64,000 nt of DNA from Catenuloplanes indicus (GCF_030813715.1 NZ_JAUSUZ010000001.1:6262001-6326000), one strand, 5' to 3'. Shown: positions 9,934-18,665, counted from the stretch's first letter. Notes: generated by a model not told the origin, from the sequence alone. Numbers and translations: made by a program.

Positions 9934-9977
9934 CTGAAACTCATCCCCATAAAGGGGGTGAATGGGACACTGGCGTC

Positions 9978-12179
9978 GTGGGTGGTTGGCACGGTCGCCG
10001 GGGTGCGCTTGCGGTCGCCGGCATCGTGCTGGCGGCCGGCCTGGTAGCCATGGCCACCATCGCCACGGCACTGCACCGGCAGGACATCGCGGCCGCCGAC
10101 CGCATCATGGAGCAGCGCACGTCGCTCGCCCAGACCGCGGTGAGCGTGGAGACCCGCCGGTACGTCGACCTGCTGCGCACCGCCGCGACCGGGCTCGGCG
10201 AGGCGTCCGTGCTGGACGCGCGCACGTTCCAGGCCGGTACCGCGCCGCTGTCCGGCACCGAGCTGCCCGGTGCCACCTCGGTCGTCTACGTCGCGCCGGT
10301 GCCGGACGGCGAGGTCGCGGTGGCCCAGGCGCGCTGGCGGCGGCTCGGCGCCGGCACACTGACGCTGACCCCGCACGCCGGCAGCGCGGAGCACCTGTTC
10401 ACGATCTACTCCCGCACGCTGGACGGCGGCACCGCGCCCCCGCTCGGCGTCGACCTGACCCGGGCCCGGGAGCCCACGGCCGCGCTCTCCGCGGCCCGGC
10501 GCACCGGGCGGGCCACGGTCTCCGACGCGTACGTGCTGCTCCGCGACGAGCACCTGCCCGCGGCGCAGCGGCAGCGGTCGTTCGTGTTCGCCACCCCGAT
10601 CCACCGCGGCGGCGCGTTCGCCGGCTGGCTGGTGATGGGCATGCGCGGCCAGGACTTCCTCGGCGACGTGCTCGTCTCGGCCGGTCAGGAACTGCTCGGC
10701 GGCAGCCTGTCCGCGACCGACGGCACCGGCATGCCGGTCACGGTCGCCACCGTGCCCGCGCCCGGCCGCCCGGACCTGCACCGCGAGCGTACGGTCGGCG
10801 TCGCGGACCGCCGCTGGACGCTGGTCACCACGGCCGACTCGTCCCGGCTGCCCGGCGGGCACAGCGCGCTGCCGCTCACCACCGGCCTGGCCGGGAGCGC
10901 GATCGTGGCGCTGCTGGCCGGCCTGATCTACCTGCTCTCCACCGGCCGGGCCCGCGCCGAGGCCCGGGTGGTGGCCGCGACCGCGGAGCTGCGCCAGGCC
11001 GAACGCGAGGCACGCCGCCAGTCCGGCCTGCTGAACGCCGTGATGAACAGCATCGGTGACGGCGTCGGCGTGGTGGACGAGCACGGCGCGTTCCTGCTGC
11101 ACAACCGCGCTGCCCGGGCGCTGCTCGGCGTCAAGGAGGACATCGCCGGACTGGAGGGCTGGCAGGCGCACTACGGGATCTTCCGGCCGGACGGCACGCC
11201 GTTCCCGGCCGCGCAGCTGCCGCTGGCCCGCGCGCTGGCCGGTGAGTCGTCGGATGGCGTGGAGATGGTGATCCGCAACGCCAGCCGCCCGGACGGCGTG
11301 CTGATCAGCGTGGACGGCCGCCCGCTCGATCCGGCCGCCGGGCAGCGCGGCGCGGTCGCGGTCTTCCGGGACATCACCGAGCTGCGCCGGTACGAGTCCG
11401 ATCTGGCCGCGTTCGCCGGTGTGGTCGCGCACGACCTGAAGTCCCCGCTCGCGATCGTCTCCGGGCACTGCGAGGCGGCCGACGAGATCCTCGCGGACGT
11501 GCTGGCGGACCTGCCCGGCGGCAGCGACAAGGGCGCGTGGCGGCCGGCGGCGGACGAGGCGCGCGAGGCGATCGGGCAGGCGGTCCTCGGCGTACAGCGG
11601 ATGGGCGTGCTGATCGACGACCTGCTGGCGTACACCACGGCCCGGGACGCGCCGCTGCGGCTGCGCGCGGTGGACCTGGCCGCGCTGGTGGCCGAGGTGG
11701 TGGCGGAGCGGACCAGCCGCGCCGCGGTCGGCGACCGGCTCCCGCCGCGTATCTTCGTCGGCGATCTGCCCGAGGTGATCGCGGACGCCGGCATGCTGCG
11801 CCGGGTGCTGGACAACCTGATCGGCAACGCGATCAAGTACGTGCGCGCCGGTACGGCCGCGCACGTGGACGTGACCGCGACCTCGGACCCGGTCGGCTGG
11901 GCGCACGTCCAGGTGGCGGACCGCGGGATCGGCATCCCGGACGCGGACAAGCCGCACGTGTTCGACTCGTTCCACCGCGCGCACGAGGGCACCGGATACG
12001 CCGGGACCGGCCTCGGCCTGGCCATCTGCCGCCGGATCGTGGAGCGGCACGGCGGCGCGGTCGCGGTCGCGGACAACCCCGGCGGCGGTACGCGGTTCTC
12101 GTTCACGCTGCCGCTCGCCACCGCGCTGACCGGCCCGGTGTCCGCTCCGCACCGGTCCGGCGAGCGGATCGCGTCATGA
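9978..12179 (+). CDS. CHASE and PAS domain sensor histidine kinase
   Basis: Membrane kinase of about 733 residues. Order: short cytoplasmic start and first membrane helix (AVAGIVLAAGLVAMATIATAL), extracellular CHASE ligand-binding domain (VVYVAPVPDGEVAVAQARWR, RTLDGG), second membrane helix (GLAGSAIVALLAGLIYLL, about residue 300), coiled coil, PAS domain (SIGDGVGVVDEHGAFLLHN), HisKA with the phospho-acceptor in FAGVVAHDLKSPLAIVSGHC, then HATPase with N box NLIGNAIKYV, G1 DRGIGIP and G2 GTGLGLAICRRI. GTG 9978 is the first start that precedes the membrane helix closely. CHASE domains in other bacteria sense small molecules such as cytokinins; the ligand here is unknown. No response regulator is adjacent, so it is an orphan kinase, perhaps acting with the anti-sigma system just downstream. 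Confidence 0.9.
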   Translation: MGGWHGRRGALAVAGIVLAAGLVAMATIATALHRQDIAAADRIMEQRTSLAQTAVSVETRRYVDLLRTAATGLGEASVLDARTFQAGTAPLSGTELPGATSVVYVAPVPDGEVAVAQARWRRLGAGTLTLTPHAGSAEHLFTIYSRTLDGGTAPPLGVDLTRAREPTAALSAARRTGRATVSDAYVLLRDEHLPAAQRQRSFVFATPIHRGGAFAGWLVMGMRGQDFLGDVLVSAGQELLGGSLSATDGTGMPVTVATVPAPGRPDLHRERTVGVADRRWTLVTTADSSRLPGGHSALPLTTGLAGSAIVALLAGLIYLLSTGRARAEARVVAATAELRQAEREARRQSGLLNAVMNSIGDGVGVVDEHGAFLLHNRAARALLGVKEDIAGLEGWQAHYGIFRPDGTPFPAAQLPLARALAGESSDGVEMVIRNASRPDGVLISVDGRPLDPAAGQRGAVAVFRDITELRRYESDLAAFAGVVAHDLKSPLAIVSGHCEAADEILADVLADLPGGSDKGAWRPAADEAREAIGQAVLGVQRMGVLIDDLLAYTTARDAPLRLRAVDLAALVAEVVAERTSRAAVGDRLPPRIFVGDLPEVIADAGMLRRVLDNLIGNAIKYVRAGTAAHVDVTATSDPVGWAHVQVADRGIGIPDADKPHVFDSFHRAHEGTGYAGTGLGLAICRRIVERHGGAVAVADNPGGGTRFSFTLPLATALTGPVSAPHRSGERIAS

Positions 12180-12293
12180 GCGGCCGCCTCGGGCTGGTGA
12201 TCCGCGGGCCGAGGTCAACTAGGCTCGGGGCTGGACGATCGCGACGTGTTCGTGACACACCGCGCGGTGATCGCGTGGACGGGAGGAGCGTGG

Positions 12294-12743
12294 ATGGCTG
12301 GCGACAGTGCCGGAGCGGGCCTCCTCCTCGACCTGCCCTTCACCGCGACGGAGGTCACAGCGCTGCGCCACCGCATCGCTGATCTGGCGCGGGTCGCCGG
12401 GCTGGGCGGGGACCGGCTGGACGACTTCGCACTGGCCGCCTACGAACTGCTGACCAACGCGGTACGGCACGGTGGCGGCACCGGGCGGCTGCGGCTCCTG
12501 CACGCCCCGGACCGGCTGATCTGCCAGGTCGCGGACGACGGCGCCGGCTTCACCGCACCGGGCCGCAAGCCGGGGGAGCGGCCACCGGAACCGACCTCGC
12601 CGGGCGGGCTCGGGCTGTTCCTGGCGGAGCAGCTGACGGACGGCATCGAGGTCGTCAGCGGCAGCGGGGGAACGACGGTCCGGATATTCATCACTACAGA
12701 AAGCGCACAATCGGAGTCGTCCTACCCGATGTCCATCGGCTGA
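12294..12743 (+). CDS. Anti-sigma-factor serine kinase (RsbW/SpoIIAB-like ATPase)
   Basis: A 149-residue GHKL ATPase. DFALAAYELLTNAVRHGGG is the N box, VADDGAGFTAPG the G1 box and TSPGGLGLFLAEQLTDGIEV the G2 box. Proteins of this class bind a sigma factor or phosphorylate a STAS antagonist. A well-placed ribosome binding site (GGGAGGAG, 12281-12288) fixes the start at ATG 12294. The STAS gene follows at once, giving a typical partner-switch pair, yet no sigma factor gene is next to them, so the target must be elsewhere in the genome. A TAGGCT element at about 12220 could be a -10 box. Confidence 0.88.
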   Translation: MAGDSAGAGLLLDLPFTATEVTALRHRIADLARVAGLGGDRLDDFALAAYELLTNAVRHGGGTGRLRLLHAPDRLICQVADDGAGFTAPGRKPGERPPEPTSPGGLGLFLAEQLTDGIEVVSGSGGTTVRIFITTESAQSESSYPMSIG

Positions 12744-12825
12744 CGGATTACCCTTGTCCGACGGCAACCATCTGGACCAGGATCGAGATGCGGGAAGAGA
12801 ATCCCGGCGGAGCGGAGGAAGTCTC

Positions 12826-13140
12826 TTGACGTTCACCGTCACGCCGGAGACCGGCGACAACCGGACAGCCACCGTGCGACTCGCCGGTGAGCTGGACATG
12901 AGTACCGTCCCCGAGCTGGACACCGCGATCAGCGACCTGGTCGGCACCGGCCGCAACCGTCTTGTCGTCGACCTGGGCGAGCTGGCGTTCTGCGACTCCA
13001 CCGGGCTTGCCTGCCTGGTCCGCGGCGACAACCGGTGCGCCGCGCTGGGCGGCTGGCTGCGGGTCACGAACCACCGCGGCCACGTCGCGCGTGTGCTCGC
13101 GGTCAGCGGCCTCGACGAGTTCCTGCGATACCAGCCGTGA
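12826..13140 (+). CDS. Anti-sigma-factor antagonist (STAS domain)
   Basis: A 104-residue STAS protein: AGELDMSTVPELDTAI, VVDLGELAFCDSTGLACLVRG with the phosphorylatable serine in CDSTGL, and a C-terminal VLAVSGLDEFL. By family rule its partner kinase (the gene just upstream) phosphorylates that serine, while the unphosphorylated form frees the sigma factor. The frame is open upstream to 12754, but a strong ribosome binding site (GGAGGAAG) sits 5 bases before TTG 12826 and the STAS fold begins there (TFTVTPE), so TTG is chosen. Its stop overlaps the next gene's GTG by four bases (GTGA). Confidence 0.88.
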   Translation: MTFTVTPETGDNRTATVRLAGELDMSTVPELDTAISDLVGTGRNRLVVDLGELAFCDSTGLACLVRGDNRCAALGGWLRVTNHRGHVARVLAVSGLDEFLRYQP

Positions 13141-14033
13141 GGGCGGTCCGTTACGCGGAGACCGGCCCGTCGTCCGTGCTGCGTGTGGACGACGACGTAC
13201 CGGAGCCGCACGCCGGCCCGGGCCGGGTTCGGATCGCGGTGGTGGCCGCCGGTGTGAACGCGTGGGACTGGAAGGTCCGCTCCGGCCTGGCCGGTATCGC
13301 GGTGACCGGGCCGCGCATCCCGGGCGGCGACGCGGCCGGCGTGGTGGACGAGGTCGGCGACGGCGTGACCGGCGTGTCGGTGGGCGACGCGGTGTTCGGC
13401 GTGTCGGCCGGTGGCGCGACCGCGGAGCACGCGGTGCTCACGCACTGGGCGGTCACGCCGGCGGCGCTGTCCTTCGAGGTGGCGGCCGGACTGCCGACCC
13501 CGGCCGAGACCGCGGTCCGCGCGCTGGACGCGATCGACGTGCGGGCGGGGACGCTGCTGATCAGCGGCGCGGCCGGTGGCGTCGGGCTGGTCGCCGCGCA
13601 GATCGCCCGCGAGCGCGGCGCCCGGGTGATCGGCACCGCGAGCCCGGCCCGGCACGACCTGCTGCGCCGGCTCGGCATCACGCCGGTGACGTACGGCGAC
13701 GGCCTGGCCGCCCGCGTGCGCGAGCTGGTGCCGGACGGTGTGGACCGGGCACTGGACGCGGCCGGGCACGGCGTGGTGCCGGTGCTGATCGAGCTGACCG
13801 GCGACGCCACGCACGTGATCTCGATCGCGGACTTCTCCGGCCACGGCGCCCGCACCACGGACGGTGGCGAGGGCCGCTCCTGGCACGCGCTCGGGGAGGC
13901 GGCCGCGCTGATCGAGGCGGGCCGGCTGGAGGTGCCGGTCGCCGCGACGTTCCCGATGGCCGAGGCCGCGGCGGCGCACGACCTGAGCGAGAGCGGGCAC
14001 GCCGGTGGCCGCGTCGTCATCCGCGTCCGCTGA
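13137..14033 (+). CDS. Zinc-free alcohol dehydrogenase / quinone oxidoreductase-like protein (MDR family)
   Basis: A 298-residue medium-chain dehydrogenase/reductase. The catalytic-domain opening AVRYAETGPSSVLRVDDD, the GVNAWDWKVRSG loop, IPGGDAAGVVDEVG, and the nucleotide-binding LLISGAAGGVGLVAAQIARE are all visible. Zinc ligands of classical alcohol dehydrogenases are absent, which places it with quinone oxidoreductases. NADPH is likely the cofactor. GTG 13137 overlaps the STAS stop, so the two are coupled, although a functional link to the partner switch is not obvious. An 11-bp hairpin terminator lies about 100 bases downstream. Confidence 0.88.
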   Translation: MRAVRYAETGPSSVLRVDDDVPEPHAGPGRVRIAVVAAGVNAWDWKVRSGLAGIAVTGPRIPGGDAAGVVDEVGDGVTGVSVGDAVFGVSAGGATAEHAVLTHWAVTPAALSFEVAAGLPTPAETAVRALDAIDVRAGTLLISGAAGGVGLVAAQIARERGARVIGTASPARHDLLRRLGITPVTYGDGLAARVRELVPDGVDRALDAAGHGVVPVLIELTGDATHVISIADFSGHGARTTDGGEGRSWHALGEAAALIEAGRLEVPVAATFPMAEAAAAHDLSESGHAGGRVVIRVR

Positions 14034-14130
14034 ACCGTTCGCGCGCTCCTCTCCGTACCCCGCCGACGGCACGACCTGCGAATATGCCACGTCGGACGTG
14101 ACCTTCACATAGATCTGTCCGGTTCTGCGC

Positions 14131-14165
14131 GGCCCCCGCCCGATATGGGCGGGGGCCCGATTTTC
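14131..14165 (+). terminator. Rho-independent terminator after the MDR gene
   Basis: A perfect 11-bp stem (GGCCCCCGCCC at 14131-14141 pairing with 14147-14157), loop GATAT, followed by CGATTTTC. It separates the partner-switch/oxidoreductase operon from the GntR-ABC operon. Confidence 0.85.
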
Positions 14166-14182
14166 ATGCTTCCGCGGGCTGG

Positions 14183-14220
14183 TTCGTTGGTGCTAGGGTT
14201 CATTACATAAGTAATGAACC
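14183..14220 (+). promoter_or_regulatory. Operator/promoter of the GntR-ABC operon
   Basis: A perfect 10-bp inverted repeat, GGTTCATTAC (14197-14206) and GTAATGAACC (14211-14220), with spacer ATAA. It overlaps a plausible core promoter (TTCGTT at 14183, TACATA at 14204). It ends 45 bases before the GntR gene, so autorepression by that regulator is the natural inference. It is strikingly AT-rich for this genome. Confidence 0.75.
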
Positions 14221-14265
14221 AACGATGCGGCGCGAGAGGACGAGGCGGCGCGAGGGGGCGAGGCG

Positions 14266-14643
14266 GTGTTCGACGACCGGAGCCCGATCTATCAACAGAT
14301 CGCCGACAAGATCAAGGACGAGATCCTCAGCGGGGCGCTCAGGGAGGACGAGCAGGTCATGTCCACGAACCAGTACGCATCCTTCTACCGGATCAACCCC
14401 GCCACCGCGGCCAAGGGATTCCAGCAGCTGGTCGACGAGGGCGTGCTGTACAAGAAGCGGGGGATCGGCATGTTCGTCAGCCCGCAGGCCCGCGAGCAGC
14501 TGGTCGGCCAGCGTCGCGAGCGGTTCTTCGCCGAGGTGGTGGACGCGATGATCGCCGAGGCCCGCATGATCGGCATCCCGCTCGACGAGGTCGTCGCGCG
14601 GATCGCGGCCGCGCAGGTCCCGAGCGGGGAGGCCGGGCGATGA
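14266..14643 (+). CDS. GntR-family transcriptional regulator, YtrA type
   Basis: A 125-residue regulator with an N-terminal winged helix (PIYQQIADKIKDEILSGAL, then NPATAAKGFQQLVDEGVLYKKRGIGMFV) and only a ~45-residue helical tail for dimerisation, the short form called YtrA. Such proteins are usually encoded first in, and repress, ABC transporter operons. One variation: the helix-turn-helix entry reads MSTNQYASFYRINP instead of the common SVRELA pattern. The gene starts at GTG 14266 and its TGA overlaps the next ATG (ATGA), so it is coupled to the ABC genes. Confidence 0.9.
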   Translation: MFDDRSPIYQQIADKIKDEILSGALREDEQVMSTNQYASFYRINPATAAKGFQQLVDEGVLYKKRGIGMFVSPQAREQLVGQRRERFFAEVVDAMIAEARMIGIPLDEVVARIAAAQVPSGEAGR

Positions 14644-15524
14644 GCATCCCGGTCTCGGTGCGCGATCTGCGGGTGCGCTACGGCGACACGGTCGCGCTGG
14701 ACGGTCTCTCGTTCGACCTGGCCGGCGGCAAGATCTACGGCCTGCTCGGCCGCAACGGCTCCGGCAAGACCACGCTGCTCTCCGTGCTGGCCGCGTTCCG
14801 CCGTGCCTCGGCCGGCACCGTGCTGGTCGACGGCGAGGACCCGTTCGAGAATGCGCGGATCACCCGGCGGGTCTGCCTGGTCCGGGACAACGTGGACGCG
14901 GAGGACACCGACCGGGTCGGCGCGGTGCTGGGCCTGGCCGCCGAGCTCCGGCCGGATTTCGACGCGGACTACGCGGCCCGGCTGGCCAAGCAGTTCGACC
15001 TGCCGCTGCGCAAGCGCGTCTCCGGGCTCTCCCGGGGTGGCCGGTCCGCGCTCGGCGTCACGATCGGCCTCGCCACCCGCGCGCCGCTGACCATCTTCGA
15101 CGAGTCCTACCTGGGCCTGGACGCGCCTTCGCGATACGCGTTCTACCAGGAGCTGGTCGCGGACTACGCGGAGCACCCGCGCACCATCATCCTCTCCACG
15201 CACCTGATCGAGGAGGTGGCGAACCTGTTCGAGGAGGTCCTGATCATCGATCGCGGCCGCCTGCTGGTGCACGAGGAGACGGACGCGCTGCGCCGCCGCG
15301 GCGCCACCGTGACCGGCCCGGCCGACGCGGTCGACGCGTTCGTGGCCGGCACCGAGCTGGCGGCGCTGGGCGAGAAGCGGCTCGGCGGCACCAAGGCCAC
15401 CACGATCTACGGCGCGCTCACCGAGGACCAGCGCCGGGACGCCACCGCGGCCCGGCTGGAGATCACCCCGGTCGGCCTGCAGGAGCTGTTCATCCAACTG
15501 ACCGCCGCCGGGAACCGGCGATGA
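14640..15524 (+). CDS. ABC transporter ATP-binding protein (YtrB-like)
   Basis: A 294-residue ATPase. Walker A is GRNGSGKTTLLS (about residue 38), Walker B is PLTIFDESYLGLDAP and the H-loop is STHLIEEV. The signature segment reads SGLSRGGRSALGVTIGLA, an LSRGG variant of LSGGQ that is common in YtrB-type ATPases. A C-terminal domain of about 80 residues follows the ATPase core. Start ATG 14640 overlaps the regulator's stop and its own stop overlaps the next start, so regulator, ATPase and membrane protein are translated as a chain. Confidence 0.9.
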   Translation: MSIPVSVRDLRVRYGDTVALDGLSFDLAGGKIYGLLGRNGSGKTTLLSVLAAFRRASAGTVLVDGEDPFENARITRRVCLVRDNVDAEDTDRVGAVLGLAAELRPDFDADYAARLAKQFDLPLRKRVSGLSRGGRSALGVTIGLATRAPLTIFDESYLGLDAPSRYAFYQELVADYAEHPRTIILSTHLIEEVANLFEEVLIIDRGRLLVHEETDALRRRGATVTGPADAVDAFVAGTELAALGEKRLGGTKATTIYGALTEDQRRDATAARLEITPVGLQELFIQLTAAGNRR

Positions 15525-16228
15525 CCACCGTCGCCGTCTCGCTGTTCCGGCGCACAGCCCCGGCGTACGCGGCGTTCGCCGCGCTGCTGATCGCCACGGT
15601 CGCGCTGGTCGGCACGCTGATCGCGGTCCACGGGTCGCTGACCGAGAGCGTGTGGCACCTCGGCGCCGCGTCCACGGTCAAGTGGTTCGTCGGCCCGGTG
15701 GCGATCCTGCTGATCCCGGTCCTCCTCCGGCACTACGTGGCGCTCGGCGTCACCCGGCGGCAGTTCCTCGGCGGCGCGCTGCTCTTCGGCGTCGGTTCCG
15801 CGGGCGCGTTCGCGCTGCTCTTCCTCGCCGGGCTCGGTGTCGAACGGTTCGTCTACGGTGCGGCCGGGCTGATGGACGGCCTGACCGACGCGTACCCGGT
15901 GGACTCCGTCGGGACCGCGTTCGCGGTGCTGATCCGCGCGTTCCTGATCTACCTCGCCCACTTCTGCTCCGGCTGGCTGATCGGCGCGGGCTTCTACCGG
16001 TTCGGCCCGTTCGCCGGACTGTTGCTGATCGCGCCGTCGATGATCCCCGCGCTCGGCTCCGAGCTGCTGTTCGGCACCGAGTGGAGCCCGATCGGCGCGG
16101 CCACGGTCGCCGGTCTGCGGCTGCCCTTCGCGGTCTCCGCGCTGCTCACCGTCGTGCTGGTGACGGCCGGATGCGCCGTGGTCCACGCGTTCGGCCGCAC
16201 CGTCACGATCCGCGGCAAGATTTCCTGA
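15521..16228 (+). CDS. ABC transporter membrane protein A
   Basis: A 235-residue integral membrane protein with about six hydrophobic segments (AAFAALLIATVALVGTLIAV, ILLIPVLLRHYVALGV, AGAFALLFLAGLGV, LLLIAPSMIPALGS and others). It carries the phrase YVALGVTRRQFLGGALLF, also found in the next gene, so the two are paralogues. No named permease family is obvious; the context makes it a permease subunit for the YtrB-like ATPase. ATG 15521 overlaps the ATPase stop by four bases. Confidence 0.8.
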   Translation: MTTVAVSLFRRTAPAYAAFAALLIATVALVGTLIAVHGSLTESVWHLGAASTVKWFVGPVAILLIPVLLRHYVALGVTRRQFLGGALLFGVGSAGAFALLFLAGLGVERFVYGAAGLMDGLTDAYPVDSVGTAFAVLIRAFLIYLAHFCSGWLIGAGFYRFGPFAGLLLIAPSMIPALGSELLFGTEWSPIGAATVAGLRLPFAVSALLTVVLVTAGCAVVHAFGRTVTIRGKIS

Positions 16229-16240
16229 GGAGGGTCGACG

Positions 16241-16972
16241 ATGAACCGCCACCCCGGCGTCCTCAGCGTCCTCGTCCGGCGACTGTTCCGTCGCATCGGC
16301 CTGATGGTCTCCATCTACTGGGCCATCCTGATCCCGGTCTACCTGGTGGTGGCCGGCTCGGTCGGCCTCTTCGGCACGCTCGACGTGAGCATGTGGCTCA
16401 ACGTCGGCGGCGCACCACCCCGCTACTGGCTGCTGTCCATGGGCATCGTCACCGTGCTCGGCGGCCGCCCCTACATCGCGCTGGGCGTCACCCGGCGCCA
16501 GCTCGCCGAGGCCCACCTCGTGCTGTACGCGGCGATGGCGCTGCTCTTCGCGGTCGTCCAGGTGGCCGGCTATCTGCCCGAGCATGCGGTGTACGCGGCG
16601 ACCGGCCTGCTCGACCGGCTGGCCGAGCCGTACCCGGTGACCGGCGCCGGTGACGCCGCCCGCGCGCTGCTCACCGGCACCGTCCTCAACCTCGTCTACC
16701 TCGCGGCCGGTGCGCTGATCGGCCTCGGCTTCTACCGATACCGGCTCGGAGGCGGGCTGGCGATCATCCCGGTCGCCGCGCTGGCCCCGATCGCGGCCGA
16801 GGCCGCCTTCGACATCCAGTGGGCCGGCCGCGGCATCAACCACCTGTTCGGCCTGCCGCCCGCCGCGCTGCCGCTCGGCCTCGCGATCGCGGCCGCGGTC
16901 CTGCTCGGCACGCTCACCGCCACCTACCGGATGTACCGCACCATGCCCGTCCGCCCGGCCTCGGCCCGCTGA
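16241..16972 (+). CDS. ABC transporter membrane protein B, paralogue of protein A
   Basis: A 243-residue membrane protein with about six hydrophobic segments (YWAILIPVYLVVAGSVGL, MALLFAVVQVAGYL, LGLAIAAAVLLGTLTA). It shares YIALGVTRRQLAEAHLV, the YPV block before the fourth helix and the IGLGFYRY turn with the gene just upstream. Tandem duplication followed by divergence is likely, giving a heterodimeric permease. It begins 12 bases after the upstream gene behind a GAGGAGGG ribosome binding site. Confidence 0.8.
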   Translation: MNRHPGVLSVLVRRLFRRIGLMVSIYWAILIPVYLVVAGSVGLFGTLDVSMWLNVGGAPPRYWLLSMGIVTVLGGRPYIALGVTRRQLAEAHLVLYAAMALLFAVVQVAGYLPEHAVYAATGLLDRLAEPYPVTGAGDAARALLTGTVLNLVYLAAGALIGLGFYRYRLGGGLAIIPVAALAPIAAEAAFDIQWAGRGINHLFGLPPAALPLGLAIAAAVLLGTLTATYRMYRTMPVRPASAR

Positions 16973-16990
16973 CCCCTGGGAGCCACCGAC

Positions 16991-17902
16991 ATGTCCGTCA
17001 TCGAACTGCGCAACCTGACCAAGCGGTACGGCGACACGGTCGCCGTGCGGGACGTCTCGCTCACCGTCGAGCCGGGCGAGATCTTTGGCATCATCGGCCC
17101 GAACGGCGCCGGCAAGACCACCACGGTCGAGATGGCCGCCGGGCTGCGCCGCCCGGACGGCGGCTCGGTCCGCATTCTCGGCCTCGACCCGCGGCGGGAC
17201 CGCACCGAACTGCGCCGCCGGCTCGGCATGCAGCTGCAGGAGAGCGCGCTGCCGGACAAGCTCCGGGTCGGCGAGGCGATGCGCCTCTACGCCTCGTTCT
17301 ACCCCGCGCCGGCCGACTGGCGCGAACTGCTCGACCTGCTCGGCCTGGGGGAGAAGCGGAACACGCCGTTCGCCAAGCTCTCCGGCGGCCAGAAGCAGCG
17401 GCTCTCGATCGCACTCGCGCTGGTCGGCAACCCGCGGGTCGCGTTCCTGGACGAGCTGACCACCGGGCTGGACCCGGCCGCCCGCCGCGAGACGTGGGAC
17501 CTGATCGAGTCGGTGCGCAACCGGGGCGTCACGGTCGTGCTGGTCAGCCACTTCATGGAGGAGGTGGACCGGCTCTGCGACCGGATCGCGATCATCGAGG
17601 CCGGCCGGGTCCTCGCGGTCGACTCACCGGCCGGGCTGATCGGTACGGCCGCGGCGGACCAGCAGCGCATCCGGTTCGTACCGGACGCGCCGCTGCCCGC
17701 GGACTTCCTGGCCGACGCGCCCGGCGTGACCGTCGACCGGTCCGGCCGCACCGTGGTGATCACCGGCGGCGGCGACCTGCTCTTCACGGTGGTGTCCGCG
17801 CTCGCGGTCGCCGGGATCCGTCCCCGCGAGCTGCGCATGGACCAGGCCACGCTCGACGACGCCTTCCTGGCCCTGACCGGCCGCGCCCTCCACCAAGACT
17901 GA
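16991..17902 (+). CDS. ABC transporter ATP-binding protein (DrrA/CcmA type)
   Basis: A 303-residue ATPase with full motifs: Walker A GPNGAGKTTTVEM, Q-loop LGMQLQESALPDKL, canonical signature KLSGGQKQRLSIALAL, Walker B RVAFLDELTTGLDP and H-loop VSHFMEEV. A ~75-residue C-terminal extension ending in LDDAFLALTGR is typical for drug-exporter ATPases of the DrrA group. It lies 18 bases after the previous gene and pairs with the ABC-2 permease that follows. It differs clearly from the first ATPase, so the operon encodes two separate exporters or one mixed machine. Confidence 0.93.
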   Translation: MSVIELRNLTKRYGDTVAVRDVSLTVEPGEIFGIIGPNGAGKTTTVEMAAGLRRPDGGSVRILGLDPRRDRTELRRRLGMQLQESALPDKLRVGEAMRLYASFYPAPADWRELLDLLGLGEKRNTPFAKLSGGQKQRLSIALALVGNPRVAFLDELTTGLDPAARRETWDLIESVRNRGVTVVLVSHFMEEVDRLCDRIAIIEAGRVLAVDSPAGLIGTAAADQQRIRFVPDAPLPADFLADAPGVTVDRSGRTVVITGGGDLLFTVVSALAVAGIRPRELRMDQATLDDAFLALTGRALHQD

Positions 17903-17921
17903 TTTTTCGGGAGATTTCATC

Positions 17922-18665
17922 ATGCGACCGCTTCTCGCGCTCACCGCGACCGAGGGCAGGCTCTTCGCCCGCGACGGCATGTCCGTCGGCTTCGGCCTGC
18001 TCTTCCCGTCCGTGCTGCTCTACGTCCTCGGCGGCCTGATGCCCGGCTTCCGCGAACCCGCCGAGGACATGGGCGGCATCCGCCCGATCGACATCTACCT
18101 GCCGATCGTCGTCGCCATGGCGATCGCCACCATCGCGATCAGCACACTCCCCGCCCAGCTCGCCGGCTACCGCGAACGCGGCGTCCTCCGCCGGATGGCC
18201 ACCACCCCGGTCGGCCCCGGCCCGCTCCTCGGCGCGCAGCTGCTGGTGAACCTGCTCGCCATGCTGATCTCCGTCGTGGTCGCGGTCACGATCGGCATCA
18301 CGCTCCTCGGCGTACCGTTCCCGGCCGCGCCCTTCCACTTCACCGGCATCGTGCTGCTGGCCACGATCACCATGTTCTCGATCGGCCTGCTGATCGCCGC
18401 GCTGTCCCCCACCACCAAGACCGCCAGCGGTATCGGCATGCTCGTCTACTTCCCGATGCTCTTCTTCGCCGGCGTCTGGACCCCGGGCCCGATCATGCCC
18501 GAATACCTGCGCCGCATCGCCGAGTTCACCCCCCTCGGCGCCGCCTCCCAGGCCCTCTCCGACGCCTGGTCCGGCACCGGCGTCGCGCCCACCGCGCTCG
18601 CCGTCCTGACCGCCTACGCGCTCCTCGTCACCCTCCTCGCCACCCGCCTCTTCCGCTGGTCCTGA
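17922..18665 (+). CDS. ABC-2 type transporter permease
   Basis: A 247-residue permease with six membrane segments: GFGLLFPSVLLYVLGGLM, IVVAMAIATIAISTL, LLVNLLAMLISVVVAVTIGITLLG, IVLLATITMFSIGLLIAAL, GIGMLVYFPMLFFAGVWTP and LAVLTAYALLVTLLATRLF. The YRERGVLRRMATTPVGP loop after the second helix and the EFTPLGAASQALSDAW segment are hallmarks of ABC-2 exporters such as DrrB. The exported substrate is unknown. Last gene of the operon; a strong hairpin follows 36 bases downstream. Confidence 0.92.
   Translation: MRPLLALTATEGRLFARDGMSVGFGLLFPSVLLYVLGGLMPGFREPAEDMGGIRPIDIYLPIVVAMAIATIAISTLPAQLAGYRERGVLRRMATTPVGPGPLLGAQLLVNLLAMLISVVVAVTIGITLLGVPFPAAPFHFTGIVLLATITMFSIGLLIAALSPTTKTASGIGMLVYFPMLFFAGVWTPGPIMPEYLRRIAEFTPLGAASQALSDAWSGTGVAPTALAVLTAYALLVTLLATRLFRWS

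Noticed and set aside
14640-15524. First ABC ATPase as a degenerate pseudogene because of its LSRGG signature.
   Set aside because: Walker A, Walker B glutamate and H-loop are intact, and this signature is common in YtrB-type ATPases.
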